A stretch of DNA of 12,486 nt from Spirogloea muscicola. Taxonomy: Eukaryota > Streptophyta > Zygnematophyceae > Spirogloeales > Spirogloeaceae. Shown piece by piece: positions 1 to 9,200 of this stretch; position 1 is the stretch's first letter; every line of letters begins with the position of its first letter. The translations under genes were made by a program, and so were the position numbers. The DNA lies in NCBI GenBank assembly GCA_009602725.1, contig WELB01000006.1, positions 72,723 to 85,208 on the forward strand. Reading direction: 5' to 3'. Below the pieces are notes generated by a model. The model ran no database searches and had not been told where the DNA came from. It saw nothing but the letters and a program-made list of their open reading frames with translations.

Positions 1-23
1 CGCGGCGCGCGGGCGGGCGCCAC

Positions 24-439
24 ATGGCGCGGCGCAACGTCTTCGACCTGCTGCGGGCCATGCCGGCGTGGGGCGTGGGCGCCGCGCGCGTCGCCAAGGC
101 CGCCTGGGCGCCCCGCCGCTTCTACCTCGTCACCAAGCTCCGCCTCAACGTCCGCCTCCCCCCCCCCTCCGCCATCGCCGCGCCCACATGCCTAAATCTC
201 TGAACTCACAGCCTATCCCTAGACCCATACTCCGCCGTCGCCGCCGTTGCCTGACGTGGGCTTGGCGCGACTCGCAGGACGAGCGGCACGGCGTGGCGTA
301 CGGCGTCTTCCACGCCGACGGCAAGCCGACGACGGGCGTGGCGGAGCGCATCGGCAAGTGCAATCGCCGCGGGTGGCGGGAAGTGGAGGACGAGGCGGCC
401 CCGGCGGTGCCGCAGGAGGCGGTGGACTCCAAGGCCTGA
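24..439 (+). CDS. Mitochondrial small-subunit ribosomal protein mS34 (MRPS34 family), two exons
   Basis: Exons are 24-149 and 278-439 (stop TGA 437-439), with a phase-0 GT-AG intron between them; the product is 95 residues. The N-terminus reads MARRNVFDLLRAMPAWGVG, followed by a KAAW and FYLVTKLR stretch. After the splice comes DERHGVAYGVFHADGKP and a late RRGWREVED. From memory this matches the mS34 pattern: Leu/Phe-rich start, G(V/L)G, R/K-x-x-W, a Y/W-x-(L/V)-T(K/R)-(V/L)-R strand, HG-x-A(W/Y)G, GK and WR. mS34 is a mitochondrion-specific protein of the small mitoribosomal subunit. The protein is much shorter than human MRPS34 and close to a minimal core. The ATG at 24 was chosen because it starts the conserved block, but only 23 upstream bases are visible and they are open in frame, so a longer N-terminus cannot be excluded. 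All 42 codons of exon 1 end in G or C. Confidence 0.82.
150..277 (+). other. Intron of the mS34 gene
   Basis: This 128-bp GT-AG intron has a donor at CAAC|GTCCGC and an acceptor at CTCGCAG|GAC. A CTGAC branch-point-like motif lies about 24 nt before the acceptor. A run of ten C lies near the donor side. Removing it joins KLRLN to DERHG in phase 0, which restores the mS34 alignment; unspliced, the first exon runs into stop codons. Confidence 0.75.
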
Positions 440-745
440 CCTCCCAAGCGCCGCCAGTTCCCGGCGGCTTTGCCAACTTGCGGCCATGCCCCAAGCCAGG
501 CGCGCTGGCGATCGCGTGCAACCGTGGCCCTGAGGACTCTGAGCTCAACGAGAAGCTGAGCTCCGCTGCGCACATCCGGGCATCCCATACCCCAAGGCTT
601 GGAGACGGTGTGCAGCTCAGAGCTGCGGCTGGTTGCGGGCTGGCCACGTTGCGCCTCCTTCCTTCACCAGTGCCGAGCCCGTCGCCTTGCTTTGCAGAGC
701 GTCGCCACGCTCAGCAACCATTGCGTCCGGTTGCTCGCTGATGCG

Positions 746-820
746 CTCCCCCTTCCTCCACCTCCCCAACCCCTCCCTCTCTCTCCTCCTCTCCCCCTCT
801 CCCTCGCTCTCTCTTGCTCT
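746..820 (+). repeat. 75-nt pyrimidine (CT) tract
   Basis: Seventy of 75 bases are C or T; the only purines are at 760, 768, 769, 806 and 816. The tract ends directly before an ATG (821-823). Such tracts occur in core promoters and 5' leaders, as polypyrimidine tracts of introns, or as low-complexity sequence. No function can be assigned from sequence alone. Confidence 0.7.
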
Positions 821-1660
821 ATGGCTCTGACGCTGTTGGCCCAACTGAGGGCAAGCAGCCATCAGACCGTCCAGGGCGGGCCTAGTGCAGCGCTTTGGCT
901 GCTCATGACATCGATGACAGAAGCAGCAGAGCCGTGGCGCTGTGTGGCGGAGCCCGGCAGCAGGCACATGCAGGATGTCAGAAGGTGCCCTGTCTCCTAT
1001 GGCATTGCGGGCTTGATTCAGGCGATAAGGACTTGGGGACTCTCTGCTGTGGCATGTGGGCCGAACCCCCGGGCAGCAGCAGCTCGCGGAGGTCAATGCA
1101 GGATGGTGGACCGGGGTGCTGGGAGACTCCCAAGGCAGTGCATGCACTCCGCCGACCATCACACCCTGATTCCCCATGACATGGCAGCCGGCTTCTCTAC
1201 CATGCTGCCGTGAGGATCAAGATGTGTTGCTGGACTGTAAGGACATGGATGACAGCTCGGTGGCCAGAGTAGGTGAGAGCTGAAAAAGCTGTGCTCGCTT
1301 GGATGAGCTTTCTTCCAGGGGGACCGATGGCTGTGAAAGCTTTGCCAGCCACTCTTCTCTGTGAAAGGCAGCCCAACAAGAAAGAACAATGACCAAAATG
1401 GGACGGTAATCCTGTACTTACTCAGCAATGCAAGTGACCACCACGAATGGCCATTCACCACGTTAGTGTGTGATTCAGGGCTTTTCCGGCCCCTTCGAAC
1501 CTCGTCCATCCCTTTCGAGCTGGCCTCTCAGAGGCCCTCGCCCCTTCGAGCTTACTTCTCCACAACCCCTGGTCAGTAGCCACCAATCAAATCACTGAGC
1601 AGGTGGTCGGCCTGCCTTTTGCCTGAGGCGGCGGCCAGGGCATGGACGAGCTCTCCGCAG

Positions 1661-1756
1661 GCTGACGACATTCTGGACGATGTGGCCAGGAGCGGCAACG
1701 CTGCGGACGACCGCAGGTGGCTGCACTCCAAGCACGGGGGGGCCCAGCTCGACTGA
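1661..1756 (+). CDS. Possible terminal coding exon of an unrecognised gene
   Basis: After a good acceptor (CTCTCCGCAG) comes a 31-codon open stretch ending in TGA (1754-1756). It translates to an acidic, hydrophilic peptide beginning ADDILDDVARSGNAADDRRW and ending KHGGAQLD. The composition looks protein-like, unlike the Arg/Pro-rich shadow frames around it. No upstream exons could be linked to it with confidence, and the antisense strand is also open here for 123 codons (1573-1944), so it may be spurious. I do not recognise a family. Confidence 0.22.
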   Translation, partial: ADDILDDVARSGNAADDRRWLHSKHGGAQLD

Positions 1757-1860
1757 CGATGTGACTCGAGAGCTGGACACGGCCTCACCATGAACACGGC
1801 AGAGCCGTGGTGATCAGCCGAAGGGGCGAGAAGAGAGAAAGGCTCGCCCATTGAGGATAG

Positions 1861-1879
1861 GGGCTGGAAAAACCAGCCC
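1861..1879. other. Small perfect hairpin (7-bp stem, A5 loop)
   Basis: GGGCTGG at 1861-1867 is followed by AAAAA and its exact complement CCAGCCC at 1873-1879. It lies in the unassigned interval about 250 bp upstream of the TMEM258 start. A 7-bp hairpin is expected a few times by chance in a window of this size, so function is unproven. Confidence 0.5.
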
Positions 1880-1956
1880 AAGAAAGAATGAGCAAAGTAC
1901 GAGAAGGGGGGGCCAGGGGGAGGAAGCGCTAAGAAACAACGCACACAGAGAAAGAA

Positions 1957-2003
1957 AGCAGCTGCAAATCACTCAGTAGCCCCTGCTAAGCAGCCGCAAA
2001 TCA
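1957..2003. repeat. Duplicated 15-bp element upstream of TMEM258
   Basis: AGCAGCTGCAAATCA (1957-1971) recurs as AGCAGCCGCAAATCA (1989-2003), 14 of 15 bases identical with start points 32 bp apart. The pair lies roughly 130-175 bp upstream of the TMEM258 start codon and could be a duplicated promoter element, or a chance local duplication. Confidence 0.5.
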
Positions 2004-2095
2004 GAGAGGCTAGGGTCCTGAAAGTGGGTCCCCAAGGGGGGTGGCTTCTAGGGTCACGGTTGTCAGCCCCGGGCCAGATTAGGTCCCAGTCCTGC

Positions 2096-2132
2096 GCCGC
2101 CGCCGCCGCCGCCAGGAGACGCCGCCGCCGCC
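2096..2132 (+). promoter_or_regulatory. GCC-repeat 5' leader and strong start context of TMEM258
   Basis: Six GCC units (2096-2113), a 7-nt interruption (AGGAGAC) and four more GCC units (2121-2132) run directly into ATGG at 2133. The start context GCCGCCATGG matches the Kozak optimum, which supports choosing this ATG. The repeat would form a GC-rich leader and may vary in unit number between strains. Confidence 0.65.
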
Positions 2133-2764
2133 ATGGCCTCTCTGGTGAGCGCCGCGCGGCGGCCTGCGCTTCCCGCCCCGCCTCCGCGCCTCGCCTCTCG
2201 GCCCGGCCGCCGGCACCGCCGCTGACCAGGTTGCGAGGCCGGCGGCGTTGCCGTGCAGGACGACGCGGCGGCGCTGCCGCTGTCAAGCCCGGTGCCGCCG
2301 AGCCTCTACGGCGCGCTGGCCGTGGCGCTCCTCGCCGTCGGCCTCCTGGCCGCCAACGCCTTCTTCGTGTGAGCCCTCGGGGCGTGGCCCTGGAGGGGCT
2401 CGGCAGGCCGAGCGCCCTCAGCGCCTCCACCGCTTTTACTCATCGCCGGTGCCCCGTGGCAATGCAGGTATGAGGTGACGACGTCGAGGTTCAGCCGCAG
2501 CGCCGCGCGCGAGCTCGTCACCGGCGGCGTGGCGTCCGTCTTCCTGGTGGGCTGCCCTTGCCCTCTCGCTGCCTCCCGCCGCTTTGCCTGGCGGCTGCAA
2601 TGCCGCGTTGTCGGCGCCTCCAGGCACCGCAGAGCTTCGAGCGCTGCCCTGCTGCACTTGTGGCATTGTGGATTCACGACGTTGGAGGGATGGGGTGCCG
2701 CGGTGTGCTGGCGCAGGGGTTCGGCACGCTGTTTGCCCTCCTGGCGACGGGCGTGTACGTGTAG
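2133..2764 (+). CDS. Oligosaccharyltransferase subunit TMEM258/Ost5 homologue, four exons
   Basis: Exons are 2133-2144, 2259-2368, 2468-2546 and 2717-2764 (stop TAG); all three introns are GT-AG and the phases close to give 82 residues. Human TMEM258 has 79. Residues 13-16 (SSPV) precede a first membrane helix at about 19-42 (ALAVALLAVGLLAANAFFVY). The family hallmark FFVYEVT follows at 39-45, then a short basic loop (SRFSRSAAREL). A second helix ends the protein at about 56-82 (GFGTLFALLATGVYV). TMEM258, the counterpart of yeast Ost5, is a small two-helix ER membrane subunit of oligosaccharyltransferase, which transfers the lipid-linked glycan to Asn-X-Ser/Thr; in yeast Ost5 pairs with Ost1. 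The gene converges on the BIG gene. In exon 2, 35 of 36 codons end in G or C. Confidence 0.93.
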
Positions 2765-3252
2765 CATGGGGGTGTTATACTACTTTGTGTCCGTCTCCCT
2801 CACAGTCTGCACTTCCCTCGCAGTCTGCCTCCATTTACACTCTGTCCCCCTCAATCCCTTCCTCTGCTGCCTGGGTTGTACACAAGGGTCCAGTGTGACC
2901 ACTTTACCTTTGGTGTTCCTCCTCCTCCATAAATTGCCATCGTCGGAAGTCCAATACTTCTGGCCACAATCAGATCAGAAAGCACTGCTTCGAGTTCTTG
3001 CCCCTGATGATGGACTCGAGCATGTTGGTGCCCATGTGGAGAACACCATTGCAAGGCCTCGAGATAGGGCCGAGTAACTACTAAGCATCAACACAACACA
3101 AGCTCCTCGGATTATACATCGGGTTCTTGGGCCTGCTACCAGCAAGAGTGGTTCCTTGCAGAAACCAATTTTTATTGTGGCTGTCTTTGGCTCATGTGTG
3201 GGGGGCCTGGGAAATATTTCCAAACGAATTTGCAACAGCGGCCTAAATGAGG
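2765..3252. other. Convergent 3' region between TMEM258 (+) and BIG (-)
   Basis: No coding sequence is recognised in these 488 bp, which must contain the 3' UTRs and ends of two converging genes. On the minus strand an AATAAA hexamer (complement of 3171-3176) lies about 80 nt past the BIG stop codon. The TGTAA signal typical of many green algae is not obvious on the plus strand downstream of the TMEM258 stop. The first part (about 2790-2870) is CT-rich. Confidence 0.6.
3171..3176 (-). promoter_or_regulatory. Candidate polyadenylation hexamer for the BIG gene
   Basis: AATAAA on the minus strand, 77-82 nt downstream of the BIG stop codon (3253-3255), in an A-rich context. Chlorophytes often use TGTAA instead, so this may be coincidental. 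Confidence 0.3.
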
Positions 3253-6200
3253 TCAGGGCAGCATAGTCATAAGGCGTGATTGGAGGAGCCTTCCCAGGGC
3301 TTTCCGCACCTCCAACTGTGCATCATGCCACGCCGTGAGGGTCAGCTTCATCACTGTACATTGACTACCTCTACCAGGCCCAAAGCACAACAGGGGTAAA
3401 TGGAGCTCTATTTCTTTACCTGGTCGCTGCAAATCAGGCGAGTGCAATGTGGGTAGAGCACCGCAAGATGCTTCCTCAAAAGTGGTGCCTGCATGCTGCT
3501 CATTGCCACAAGGACCTGCACAGTTGCATCCGCAGAGTGTCATTGAGGCCTTACTTGCAGTAGCCGCTATCTCGCTCGTCTTGGTCTGAAAGCACTGGTG
3601 CTGGCTTGGCAATAGGGACAAACCATGACGACTATTGGGGCTCGCAGCAGCATGGCGTGCTGTCTCTCGGCCTGCCTTGTGCTGTCCTCCAAGCTTTGTA
3701 ACCTGGAAGCTCCCTCCAGAACCTGAGTGCAGAATTGTATCAATCTGCCCTCTGCCTCCTCTGCGAGGCTCTCTGCCTGCGGCTGGCCATCTGCCCTGCC
3801 TCCCTCCTCGACCGCTTTGAATAGCGCCGACAAGTACAACTCAGTGCTCTCAACCTCCTGCCTCATCAAGCTGGGGGGGGGCCTGCAAGCATGCACATTG
3901 CAGCGTGCATTGTGCATTTGGCAGCAGCTCACGCTTGGAAAAGAGGCCCCTGACTTTGATAGGGTTGCAAGCATGGCAGAGCAAGTGCATGCCCTGCCGC
4001 CTCGTGCCCTCCACCTCCTCATCATACCAGCAATTACCAGTATGCAGTCGGACAGCATGCATAACAATGTTATTGCCAGAACGACTTGAACGACCAAGGC
4101 CAGTACCTGTCCGAGGATGTGTGGGCCATTTGCTGGCGCAGGTCGATGTCGGAGTCGTAAATGGCAGCAAAGTCCACCATTTGTTGCGCGCTGTCCAGCA
4201 ACTGGCGCTTATGACTGTTGTCCAGCTGCTGCCAGTGCTGCTGCTGCATGACCTGAAGTGCCCGCAGAAGCAGCAGCTGCACGTAGCATTTCGTCCTTAC
4301 TGTTCTCGACACATGGAAGGTCTCCTCCTCCATGAAGCTCTCGTCGCCCCCTTCACCAATCTGCACGCTTGACCAGCCGCTTATCACAATGTCGCTTCAT
4401 TGTTACCACATGCTAGGCGGCCAGGAGCAGGGCTCAGCCCTTACCTCCAAAGTTGGAAGCGATGCAGGAAGACTTGCAATCTTAGGCGCTCCGCTGATGC
4501 TCTTCAAGAGCAGAGTGTCCATCATGCTAGTCATGAACCTCTTCCCAAAGGTATTGCTCCTGTCCAGTAGCCCAGAGAGCTGAGACTGCAAGCCCGAGGT
4601 TGACGACATCCCGGGAGTCGCCGGCGAGTCTGAAGCAGGCACTTCGCCACGGTTAAGAGCAGAGTGGGTCGTACATGTGATACGTCCACACTACACGCTC
4701 CTATCACGAACACTAGACCTGCAAAAAGCGCTACCTCTGCAACCACAATTATCCACGTACATCCAGCAAGGACTGTTAAGAAAACTTGCCTAGGGCAACA
4801 TTGGCTGCAGGCACTGCAGGCCGATCTTGATCGCTGGTTGGAAAATCGTCAGTATCCATCCCCCACTCTGCCCTCCCACCATTGTTCTCAGCATCTCTCC
4901 CACTGAACCCGTCGTCATGGCCATCTCCACCGTCGGCGAGCCTCCCATTCTGTTGCGCCGTTGCTTCATCTGTTGTGCCTGTACTGTCTTCCCTAGCCTC
5001 GTTGCTATCTGGTTGTGCAGCTTCATCTGCTGGCATTGCAGCAAGTGGTTCCAGCGCGTCACGGGGGGTGACCAGGGCCTCGCTCTTAGGAGTGGTGACT
5101 TCGTCTGGCAGCCCTGCTCCATGAGGCAGCCGGAGGGGAGTGACGAGGCCTCCCATGCGCTCAGGAATGGAGGAGGCAGTCGTCTCTGCAGAGCCCTCGG
5201 CTTGGAGCAGCTCCACTGGTCGTGTAGCCTCTGCTGCAGCTCTGCTCATGAGAACCACGAGGACGAGAACACAGGATCACCATCACCCAGATTGTCAAAG
5301 CTTGTCACAGAGCAGACACAGCCAACAAAGCTGGCAATTGGGCACAGTATGCTGCCCTTCTCTCACCGGATGGTCTGCAGAAGAGTGCCCCAGTCTTGCG
5401 AGGAAAACTGAGACCCGCCAGCATCCATCAGGCGCAGCATTGCAGCCACTGAGATAGCTGCCAAGCCAGGGTCTGGTCTTGTGGCGCAGTCCAACAGCAG
5501 ACCCAGGAGGGATGGCAGCATGAATGCAACCTCCTGCCAACACACAAGAGCTCTTTCCATGTTGGAGTGCTCGAAGCTCTGGAGGGGAAGCCGATTTTAT
5601 ACGTGGCCTCAATGGTAAGAGAGGCAATGTATGAGCTTGCAACCTTGTGGCCAAATCACTGGAGTTGCTGATTGCATTCTGGCAGCTGCTTACTTTGTAA
5701 AAGGTGCAGAAGAGGTCGCACAGAAGCTGCAGGCAGTGAATGCAGGTCTCCCTCAGCCAAATGTCTGCAGACCCAGGCCGGCTGCCGTCCTTGCCCGCGT
5801 GCCGCACATAGTCAAAGATGGGGAAGAGAACACGGTTGAACACGTTCTCCCAGAATGACGGTGAGAATTTCTTGCCCCTCTCTTTGAGCAGATCAAACAG
5901 GACCTCCAGAGCGCACTTGCGAACCTCGTCACGAGGATCTGACGTAAGATCGCTAAGGCCCGCCAGCATGGGAAACCAAAAATACTCAGTGACCTCGATA
6001 TCATTGCTGCCGACGTCAACAGCTGATAACATCCGTGACCCACCACCAGGAATACGTCCCTGTCACGATCCACAGGCCAATATCAGGCCTGCCATCTAAA
6101 ATAGTGGCCTTACACCAACAGTGCAGCACCTTCCTAGTAGCACGCTACAGTGAAGACAAACCTCAGCCAGTCGGTCCTCGCAAATTCGCAGTAGCGCAAT

Positions 6201-9200
6201 GGCCTTGAGGCTGATACGTGGGCTGACTTTGTTATTGGCAAATGCGATGAGGCAGTTGACACAATCCATGAAGCAGTCTCCAAGCACTTGATCAAAATGT
6301 TCCAGGACCACTGCCAGAGAAGAGAAGAAGTGATTAGTGAGGTCCTCATGATTGTAAGTCAAAATGGATTCCTTTCCAGCAGCTGAGGATGTCAGAGGCG
6401 CACCTTGCTCCACGTTCTCAAAGGCGCCCTCAACGATCACCTCAGACAAGTCAGATGCAGCTGTTGTGAATACCATGAACACGCTCCGCCACCCCGACTT
6501 GATGCTGCTCACTTTCGACTTTATCATCTGCTCAGCATATTTTCCAAACAAATGTCAGCCTCAAATTGACACCTCAAACCGACTCAGAGGCAACACCAAG
6601 CATTTTCTGGCCACTGCTAAATAATACCTGGACAATGCACTGTACAATGAGTTCCCGGATGTTTGGGTTCCGTGATGACCGCATAATTACAACAAAGGGC
6701 TTCAGGATATCATTCTGGAAGGTAAATTGCGCCAGCTCCGCTCTTTCGAAGTACTTCATGCCAAGCTGCCTGAGGCTGTCAATAGCATACATGGCAATCT
6801 TTGGATCTCCATGGGTGCCTGCTGACACAAAGTGGATCGAAAGGACCGCCCATATTTGTGCCCACACCTGCAGAATGGATGGCACAGAATGGACTCAGAT
6901 GCTCCAAGTCTGCCACGGTCACAGGTTCTAAGCATGGGCTGACTAGCTGGAGAAGCGAAAGTGCTCACCATCCTGATGCGTGTGATGTTGTAGTAGGAGA
7001 TCTCCACAAGTTTCTGCAGGGAGAATGTGCGCGGCGGCACCTGGTGAAGCTCCTCCGCACTCACTCCGCAAAGTGCTGTGAAGAACTCCACGACAGCGTC
7101 GCTTGGCAATCTGATGGTGTTGACATACACCTGATGTGCAGAGCATGGAGATTGGACCAGAGCATTCAGTCATGGAGCACTTTTCACAGTATTTCCAATA
7201 AAGCCACATGTTGACCTTCAAAACATTGCCGTGCAACAGGAAGAAAGAAAACCTCCAGTCAGCCTACCTCCTCAGTAGGCTTGCCAGCAAGCTCGTGGAG
7301 CGAAGCAATCAGAGCTTCCCGAGACACTTGGTTGGCAGCAGCCATGACTGTGGGATGAAGAGCTGGGGTTGAGGAGATGTAGTCCAAGCGCGAGATGCAT
7401 TCCAGGATGGCGCTCCAAGTGTCCTGCAAGGACCCTGCATCATGTTCTGCTAGAGCGAGCAGAACCCGCAAGGCCTCCACGTTCTTCCCCCTCATCTCCT
7501 TGGGCGCATGCAGGAATGTGAACCTGAAATGGCACTATTTGGTCATTGTTATGACCAACCAAGGGCGCATGCAGCTCAAGGGCGGGCAACAAGCATAATC
7601 TCTTGGGCTTCCTGTCTGTGACCCCCTTCTTGAGAATATGGATGTACCTGACAAGAGAGGTGAGGAAGGCGTAGCGTATCGTGTCCATGGCAAGGTGCTT
7701 GGTGAGGTATATTCCGATGCGGAAGCCCTCCATGCACGACGCAATGCGCGGACGGGAGTCTGAGTCCTCCATGGTCACGGAGAAGGCAGCGAGCAGGGGC
7801 CAGCCCACACTCTCCAGCATTGGTGCTGCCAATTCTCTCCGTGTTGCCCTGTGGAAGACACCCCTTCTGGCACCACCACTCTTGAGAGCTGCTCGAGTCC
7901 GAGCAACAATCTCATCGCTCTCCTGACATCGAGGCATCCAAGGGAGACAGTTGGTGTCATTAGTGTTACGACGAGGGCAGGCATGTAGGGCGTACAAGGC
8001 AGGACACACAAGGACAAAGCACCAGAGACAGCATCACTAAGATGGGCACCTTCTTTGTGTCAGCGAGGGCACGGCGACGAGGTGTGCCCAGCTTTAGAAT
8101 CGTGACCAAGCGACGATTCTCCTCCGCCTTAGAAAGCGCGCGCGCCGCAGAGGTGCTGTCACTGTCATCCTTGAGCTTGACCTCTTCTTTGACAATTGAA
8201 TCGTATATGCTTTCCAGCATCTCAAGGGGTGCACCATCATCCGCTGTGCCTTCAGCGTTGCCTGCTGAATTGAGGCGCACGAAAGCCTCCTTGCTCATCT
8301 TGGGCCACACCATGGGATTGTGAGCATCCGTGTTGAGCATGATGATAGCATACGCTAAGATGTATGCAGTGTCTGCTGTCTTGAATAGTCCTGGATTATC
8401 CAAGCAATACCTGCAGAATTATAGTGCCTGAGTCAGCTTTTGTATGCCAAACACAAGATCCCCTAACAGATAGCTTGGAATCTTGAGTGAAGCTACTACC
8501 GCTCAGCAAATTTTTCCATGATGCGATCGATCTTCTGCGCTTCTCCAGGCAATCGGAAGCCGCGAAGGAATGTCCTGATTGCGGCATCAAATTGGAGCCC
8601 CTTGAATGACATGCCATCAACATAGGCATGCATCACTTTGATGTGGTAGTCTGTATGATGACCCAAATAGTCACCCACCATAGTCTGCATGACGAACAAC
8701 AATGGACTTCAGATGTACTTCGAATGTCGTCATTAAAGTGGTGATGCGACAGCTGTTGCTCTCAACACACAACAAGCTACTACAACTGGATGGGTGAAAG
8801 AAGGTCAAGGACAACAAATGTCTCCTTCAGACCTTTTGTATGTCAGCAGGTGACTCGAAGGACTTTCAATAGCAAATTGTTGCCACTTCGACTGCGCGTT
8901 ACATTGTCATCCCACTATCTTCTGATTGAAGCAGAAAGATGACCACAGCAGAGTCAGACACAGGTGACTGACCTTGTCAAGGCCGGCTGTTGTATGGAGG
9001 AAGTTGGCAATGGACTCGGGCTCCTCGGTCACCAGTTTACTGGCCACCAATGATTTGATGCCTCGCTCGGGCTTCACATTGAACTGCATGTCCAAACACA
9101 GAGCGTCAATTGAGGTGATCTACTGATGGCTCCTACATCAACCCTTATAGAGTGACCGGATGCTCAAAGTATGGCGCAGATGCACATACCTCGGCAACAG

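Larger units (their letters stand above)
440..2132. other. 1.7 kb interval without an assignable gene
   Basis: This stretch between the mS34 stop and the TMEM258 start must contain the mS34 3' end and the TMEM258 promoter and 5' leader. Both strands carry open frames of up to about 200 codons, but their translations are Arg/Pro/Ser/Cys-rich, overlap each other antisense, and resemble no family I know. Visible structure is a CT-rich tract (746-820), three CC(C/T)TTCGA(A/G) motifs (near 1490, 1510 and 1541), a possible terminal exon (1661-1756), a hairpin (1861-1879), a purine-rich stretch (about 1827-1960) and a duplicated element (1957-2003). A small unrecognised gene could be present. Confidence 0.6.

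Noticed and set aside
599-1213. 204-codon plus-strand open frame
   Set aside because: It crosses the CT tract as Pro/Leu/Ser low complexity, overlaps an antisense frame of similar length (617-1177), and resembles no family; GC-rich DNA produces such frames by chance.
1537-1830. 12-bp inverted repeat CTCGCCCCTTCG / CGAAGGGGCGAG as a possible transposon end
   Set aside because: Several 12-bp inverted pairs are expected by chance in a window of this size; there is no transposase and no target-site duplication flanking it.
1573-1944. 123-codon minus-strand frame ending LSDLIGGY
   Set aside because: No recognisable domain; it is antisense to the more protein-like 1661-1756 reading and covers purine-rich sequence.
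2475-3077. 200-codon plus-strand open frame
   Set aside because: It overlaps TMEM258 exons 3 and 4 in other frames and runs into the 3' region; the translation is Cys/Ser/Leu-rich shadow sequence.
4827-5411. 194-codon plus-strand frame antisense to BIG exons
   Set aside because: It is the complement of the acidic linker exon and an intron; its hydrophobic Cys-rich reading is explained by the BIG coding strand.
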